Origin: Obelidium mucronatum
Taxonomy: Eukaryota > Chytridiomycota > Chytridiomycetes > Chytridiales > Chytriomycetaceae
Assembly (NCBI GenBank): GCA_025765595.1
Contig: JAIVFH010000063.1
Location: 124,001-188,000 of the forward strand
Length of the DNA: 64,000 nucleotides
Direction: 5' to 3'
Shown in pieces: positions 58,701-64,000 of the stretch. Each line of letters opens with the position of its first letter. Within the stretch, counting starts at the first letter, position 1. A model generated the notes under the pieces. The model had not been told where the DNA came from. It searched no databases and was given only the letters and a program-made list of their open reading frames with translations. Both the position numbers and the translations under genes were made by a program.

Positions 58701-59782
58701 AACAATTTGGAAGTCTTGTGTAGTGTGAGCAAACCGATACGATTCTGTGGTGGTGTTGAAGGTGTTAAACTTGTGGCGGATCATTTGAAGACTAGTGATG
58801 GGAAGGGGCGAGAGTCTTTGGATGCCAAATTGGTTGTGAGTACTGAGTTGAAGGAGATGGTTGTTAGTCCCGAAGAGAATTCTAGTATTCCTAAAGAATT
58901 GTGGAGGCTTGTGGATTTCATTTATCGATATGGAATGGATGTGGTTGGTGTTTTTTTTTTTTTGTTTTGGTTTTTTGGTAGAAAACTTTTTTTTTTAACT
59001 TGGGGTGTAGGATAACTTGTTTCGCACTCCGGGAGACCCTTTTCTAGTTCAATATATAACAGAATGTCTGGATACCGGTGCTGAATTCGATGTGGAAGGA
59101 CTCTTGCTGGACTTCGTCGATGAGTTGGAGCATTTTACTGCCAAAGGCCTGAATCTCGATTCTGCATCTCAAGAAGAATTACACGATTCCATCGCGACGC
59201 CTGCAAACGGTGGAGACACATCTATTATCCTGGACATTGATCTATTACTCAAGAGCACTTCAACAACGAGCGGCGGTCGACCAGAAAGCCCCACGAAACA
59301 CGGCCACGTTTTGAAATTATCACGAAGAAAGGGGCGTATTGTAGCGGTCCATTCGATGGCCGAGTGTCTTTTTAAATTCTTGGATGGCCTTGTTGTTCCA
59401 GTCATGACTCCAACAGTGTTCATGTGGTGTGTGACGGAAGGATATTTGGATCAATTGATTGCGCAGCAGATTTTGGCTGCGATTCCTCCGGTGCATGGAC
59501 ATGTGTTTGTGTACCTGGTGTCGTTTATGAAGGAGACTTTGGGGGCTTATAATGGGAGTCCAGAGTTGAATTTGGAATCATTAGGTGAAGAGAGAATTTG
59601 ATTTGATTTTTTTTTTTTTTGTTAAACTTTTTTTTTTTTTTTTAGCGAGGTTGTTTGCTCCCTTCATTGTCAAGAAACCTCCAAATGTAGATGTTTCGTT
59701 TTTGAAGGAGGTTGGTGGGTTTGGAGTTGATATGCGGGCAACCATGTTTGTCATGCAGTTTTTGAAGGGTCGTGTGGAGTGA
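55780..59782 (+). CDS. OCRL: OCRL/INPP5B-type inositol polyphosphate 5-phosphatase
   Basis: Removes the 5-phosphate of PI(4,5)P2 and related lipids on endosomal/Golgi membranes. Domain order matches OCRL. A GC-rich N-terminal PH-like region (about 55840-56280). A 5-phosphatase domain with FTGTWNVNGQDP (about 56700), FGNKGGVSCRF, VNAHLAAD, FFMGDLNYRI, SPSWCDRIFW and SDHKPVSAMF. An ASH immunoglobulin-like domain (PFGDIKFLNATTRCVHVRNS, then VVAHFKFLGKGRDN, about 58280-58700). A C-terminal RhoGAP-like domain (about 58890-59780) with LFRTPGDPFLVQYITECLDT. All catalytic motifs of the phosphatase are intact. The first intron uses a weak GTCCGT donor with a CTAAC branch. The intron at about 56787-56971 is long and shares GCCGAAGGC/ACCGCCAT words with a long intron of the S9-like gene. 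No CAAX tail is visible. Confidence 0.92.
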
Positions 59783-59898
59783 TTATTTTTTTTTTTTTTG
59801 GTTGTATCTTCCCCCGCATTTGTTGAAATATCATTTTGAAACATTGTTTTTAAATATTGTATTTCTTACTACGTAATCTATTTACTGGTTTTTACCAT

Positions 59899-62800
59899 TT
59901 ATTCTTCTATGACTTTTTGACTTCCCACATTAACCAACAAGAATCGTTCTGCAAATTGAAGAGCGACCATGTCCCCGAACACTTTCATAGAGCCACACTT
60001 ATCTTCGATGAAAGCCCTTGGAATAACCAACTCCATCTGTACCGTCATTTGTTCTTCCCCCATCATTCTTGGCTTGGACCGGAACAGCTCCCCCCTCTCA
60101 GTCAATAAAACAACCCCCCAAAAAGAGTCTTCCCCTGCCGTGAATGCCCATTGCTGGATTTTTCCTCTTGAATACAGGATGGGCAAGCAGGTGGTATCAA
60201 TCTTGCAACAACCAAGAACACTTAAAGTTGACTTCTCATCATAAGCAACTACAAACCCACCACGAGACACTTTGATATTTTGAATTGTTTCACATTGTTC
60301 AAGTCTTTTGAATTTCGTCGATTCCAAGTTGAATTTGCCAGCCCCACTACCTTCAACAAGACAAACAACAGCAATCCATCCACCAGTGAACCCAATCGCG
60401 ATTCGAACTTGATTCTCTGCTGTTGTTTCGGTTGAATGAATAGTATTGATGGATATTGTGGGAGGAGATTCCATAGTGGTTGGTGGTTCCCTTGACAAGG
60501 ACACCTTGAATTCCTCATTATTGCCACTACTACTGCTGTTGTTGTTGACAAATAATTTATCAATTGGATCACTCGATTGGGCGTGGAGGTCCCAAAGGAT
60601 CAATTCGTAGCCGCTTGTTGTCGCAATGAACCAGTTTTTGGTGGTTGTTCCAGAGAAACAGAAGGAGGATTCATTTAGTTCACGACTGAATGATTTCTCT
60701 TTTTTTCCCTATAAAACATATAGAATACAGAATCAAGTTAAGTAAATCGTCTAGTGATAGGGAACGATTGGGATGGAAAAAAAAAAAAAATAGTCACCTC
60801 TTCTTCTTCAAAAGGTAAATAATAATCTGAATCATTGTCTTCATCATTGCCTGTATTGTCAGCAACACTAGCCACAACGGATGGCGGGCATTCGTCCTTG
60901 TCATCTTGGTCTGAGGACAGATTCTCAAATTTGATATGACGGAGCGGCAATCCTCTGTTCCCTGCTGTTTGAAAAACCAAGTGATCTAAATTCGGTTCTG
61001 GATAACAATTCTGCCACCCTGTTTTTGATCGAGTGAGAAAAAAAAGAAGACAAGACCCAACACCAAAAAACAAAGGGCTTCTTCGAACCTGTGCTAATCA
61101 TCTCTTTAACAGTGCAAATTAATCTGGGCGAATTCGGTTCCGTGATATCCCACCAGGCCAATTGGGAGCAGCGACTACTGGACAATACCATCCGCGACCC
61201 ATCATTTGATACAAAAAGATCGCATCGGTCTGTGATATTACCAATAGCTGCAGCATCTGGTCTTCGCAAGATGCGCTTGACACTGCTTGTTTCAGGTTGA
61301 AAAGCGTCTACAGTTGTTGTGCCATCATACACCAGAACAAGAGTCCCGTTTTTGGTAAATTGCATTCCACAGACGTTTGCTGGCTCCAAATCATCCAGAA
61401 TGTTTGACTCGATGTTTTGTTGTTTTGCCAAATACTGGAATATCCACGCTTCCAAACTGAACAGAACCACTTTTTGCTTGGAATTAATCTTGGTGCTTTG
61501 GACGGCAACAAGGCGGCCGTCTTGGACACAAAGACTGGAAAATGATTGGTTCGTCAAGGAGGTGATCGTTGTGCCTTGGAAGTCAATCAGAGTAACTGAA
61601 TCGAATGTGAATTCGTCGATTCCAGTGGCGAACAGAATATAGTTCATGTCTTGATAATGAAAGAGAGCCAGATATTTCTTGTACCAGGTCATTTGGCCTA
61701 CAGAGGAAGCTAGAATATGGACTGTCGCCGGTTTAGCAAAATCAACCAGCACCAGATCAGTCTCGCATAGAGCAACCATTATACCCTCTGACACCTGAAT
61801 AGTTCGATTTGAATCCAAAGACATAGTACTTGAGCTTGCAAATTTTTGTGCAAGAGAAGATTCCACTTTCACGCAATTACTTGTTGAGGTCCAGCTCATG
61901 AAAAATCCAGCTGTGATGATACCCAGCTGGAGGTGATTCTCTCGGACACCCAAAGAGAAATCCACCACACCATCCCATTTAGTTTCCATCAATCGCAAGG
62001 AGTCACCAGATGCACCATGAAGTAATATCAATTGGCCTTCTTGTCCAGCCAAAACAGCCACCCAAATACTATTTCCTATCACTACATGCGCCATATTGTG
62101 TAGATTTTGGAACATGTCCACTTTCGAGGCCATCACACTGTGATACGTTCCTCGTGTTTCAGGGTCGTTTGTGTCCTGCCGAATCCAAACAATTTCATCC
62201 TCCAAAAGCACCAAAAAGGTGGCTTTTTGCTTCGCGGAAGATACTGCTTGGATGTCACGTGGAACAGATTTTAGGGGAATCCGCATGCATTCACCTCCAA
62301 CCCCACCACCCCCACCACCAGCAGCTGCAGCCCCCCAAACCAAAACACTCTTATCATCTTCAAAAATCGCCGCAACAACTTGAAATCGCTCCGAATCCAC
62401 AACATAACTAATTGAACAAAATTTACGTGTTTGGTAAGGCCCTGGAAGCACAAGCTCGTTCAAGAGACGGTCTGTTTCGACATCCCATACTTCAAATGCA
62501 GCTGGCGGTGTGTCATGAATCGCTGAGGATGTTGCTTCTAAAGATCTGTTTCCCACTATAACAAGTTGGGTGGTTTTCACATCAAATGATGCTGTTGGTT
62601 TGGTAATCTTTGTAGTCATGGCGTTTGATTCGGATTCAGCTGCCCAAAACGATGAAGCACCACACAAGATTCGAGGGCGATATCGCGTTGGTAGAACTCT
62701 ATTCCCAGCAAACAGATGAGAGAGGCCCTGCTGGTAGTGATTCAAGCAAAACACTGCGACGGAGGTATAGATTTCCATAGGATAGTCCAAAAGAATGTCC

Positions 62801-64000
62801 GAGAAACGATCAACTACTTCTTCAAGTCCTGAGCATATATTTGGCAAAATCGATTTGGAAAGCAAAAAGGAAAGGCCAGCTCGTGCCCTGTCCAGCCGAC
62901 CTTGGCGTGCCAAAATCGTTATCCAGTGAATTGCCTTGTCTGAGCCAAAGACGGAGTGGATTCGCTCTTCCAAAGCAGAAACCTGGTCTGAGAACCGTGA
63001 CTGCCCATAAACAGCTTGGGCGTGTAGAAACCAGAACCGAGATGCATAAAGTGTCAGAGCTTGCTTTGAGATTTCCAGACTATTACAACTTTTTGGCCTT
63101 GTGCTAAAAGTAAGAGGCAATGAACCAGCAAGATCTCTCGAGAGGTCATCAAGAAGTTCAAGACTTGTGATAACCATTTGGAAATGCCCTGCAGCGCAAT
63201 CAATATATCGAATCAACTGGTTTTTACCAACAAGATCGCGCAAGGACTTGTGTCCAGCCATCACCAGCCCATTCGAATCCGTTCGGACCATTAACCGACT
63301 CTTGGCATACAACAGACACTGAGAAAACAACTTGATCCCATCATTCCATTTGGCACCATCAACCCCGCCACCGCCGCCTTTCATCACAGGAAGAATCCTC
63401 TTTTCTTGTTGCTTTCTCATCCAACAAGAAACCCAAAGATATTCCAACTCCCAAAACGTCAAGGGAGTCGCAGCCACCACCACCAAGGACAGCAACTCTT
63501 TAATACCCTCTTGATAAAAGGACGGCATCTTCAACGAGTTCTTGAAATTCGTCATATACAGCTGACCCAAATCCTTATTGAGAACAGTATGCGCTATATA
63601 GGTTACATGTTTTTCTTGATTCAAATCTCGAATAATGCTGACGGCAAGCTTCGCCCACAGGAAGCACCCTTGAGCCTTGGACAGCAGCACTTGAACACCA
63701 CGGTCAGAAACATCGGGAAGGGTCGATTCAAAGTAGATTTGAATATCAAATTCATTAAACCGAGAGTTTTCGAGGCCAGTCAGAACCTCCCAGATGGGCG
63801 CCGATGACTGTGATGGGTCATCAGTGAACCCAGAGTCGGTGCGATCGTCGACGCGCGGTGGCGCATTCAGTTGCTTGTTGCTAGACGTTTTGTTGAACTG
63901 AGTCTCATGCCAATGTTTTCGAATCCCATCTGGAATAGCTCCAGGTCTAGTTGTGACCAGCACTTTAAGACCGCCGCACTCAATTCTTGAAATTCTTTCA
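59899..64000 (-). CDS. NACHT/STAND-like protein with C-terminal beta-propeller (5' end outside window)
   Basis: The window holds the C-terminal part, ending at a stop at 59899, with introns at about 60710-60799 and 61019-61090. The right edge reads GGLKVLVTTRPGAI, a sensor-like strand typical of NACHT/STAND ATPases. It is followed by IQIYFESTLPD and LLSKAQGCFLWAKLAVSIIR, the winged-helix and arm region common in fungal NLR-like proteins. Helical segments follow (FYQEGIKELLSLVVVAATPL, LMVRTDSNGLVMAGHKSLRD). From about 62600 leftwards are repeated short beta-strand units with phrases such as LVIVGNRSL, VWDVETDRLLNELVLPG and DLFVSNDGSRMVLSS, resembling WD40 blades. The Walker A and N-terminal effector lie outside. 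Fungal STANDs act in non-self recognition and cell-death signalling; any role here is inference. Confidence 0.7.

Overview
This is a eukaryotic window, most likely from a chytrid-type (early-diverging, zoosporic) fungus. Genes are interrupted by many short introns (about 55-100 nt) with GTATGT/GTRAGT donors, CTAAC-like branch sites and AG acceptors. The standard genetic code is used, AATAAA-type signals follow several genes, and introns are rich in poly-T on the sense strand. The protein set fits a fungus (riboflavin-synthesis RIB4, GPI-anchored mucins, CCA1, MED10) that also keeps genes shared with animals (a C11orf65/MFI homologue, OCRL, FANCM, RtcB). The lineage call is inference.

Layout. 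1-9.3 kb: minus-strand TPR/MLP nuclear-basket protein (3' end off the window) and MCM3. 9.5-12.1 kb: plus-strand C11orf65/MFI-like IQ protein. 12.1-18.3 kb: minus-strand FANCM/Hef-type helicase-nuclease. 19-22.2 kb: two tandem cyclin-box-like paralogues. 22.5-24.5 kb: a secreted Cys-rich, Thr-linker, chitin-binding-like protein facing lumazine synthase. 25.2-29.1 kb: a 14-copy tandem array of 271/295-bp units, each carrying a complete set of spliceosomal-intron signals. 29.2-34.9 kb: compact housekeeping genes (ZIM17, COX6B, an RtcB ligase with an N-terminal ubiquitin-like extension, MED10) and an RGG-tailed unknown. 35.0-42.0 kb: a secreted S9-like alpha/beta-hydrolase facing CCA tRNA nucleotidyltransferase. 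42.3-55.6 kb: two large modular cell-surface genes. 55.8-59.8 kb: an OCRL/INPP5B phosphatase. 59.9-64.0 kb: the C-terminal part of a NACHT/STAND-like protein with a probable beta-propeller tail, 5' end off the window.

The most unusual part is the 13-kb surface-protein locus. Both genes share a 3' cassette: a ~200-residue module I do not recognise (domain X), a conserved polybasic site, Thr-Cys-Thr-Gly-Thr repeats, Pro-Ala-Gly-Asn repeats and a GPI-attachment tail. They differ in the 5' module. One has another domain X plus ~4 kb of Ala-Thr-Thr-Asp-Ala minisatellite, with two frame-breaking deletions. The other has leucine-rich repeats and a complete purple acid phosphatase. This looks like a modular, rapidly evolving cell-surface family.

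Limits: all calls come from reading the sequence. Exon boundaries are given where I could phase them; other spans are start-to-stop estimates. No tRNA, rRNA, CRISPR or intact transposon was recognised.
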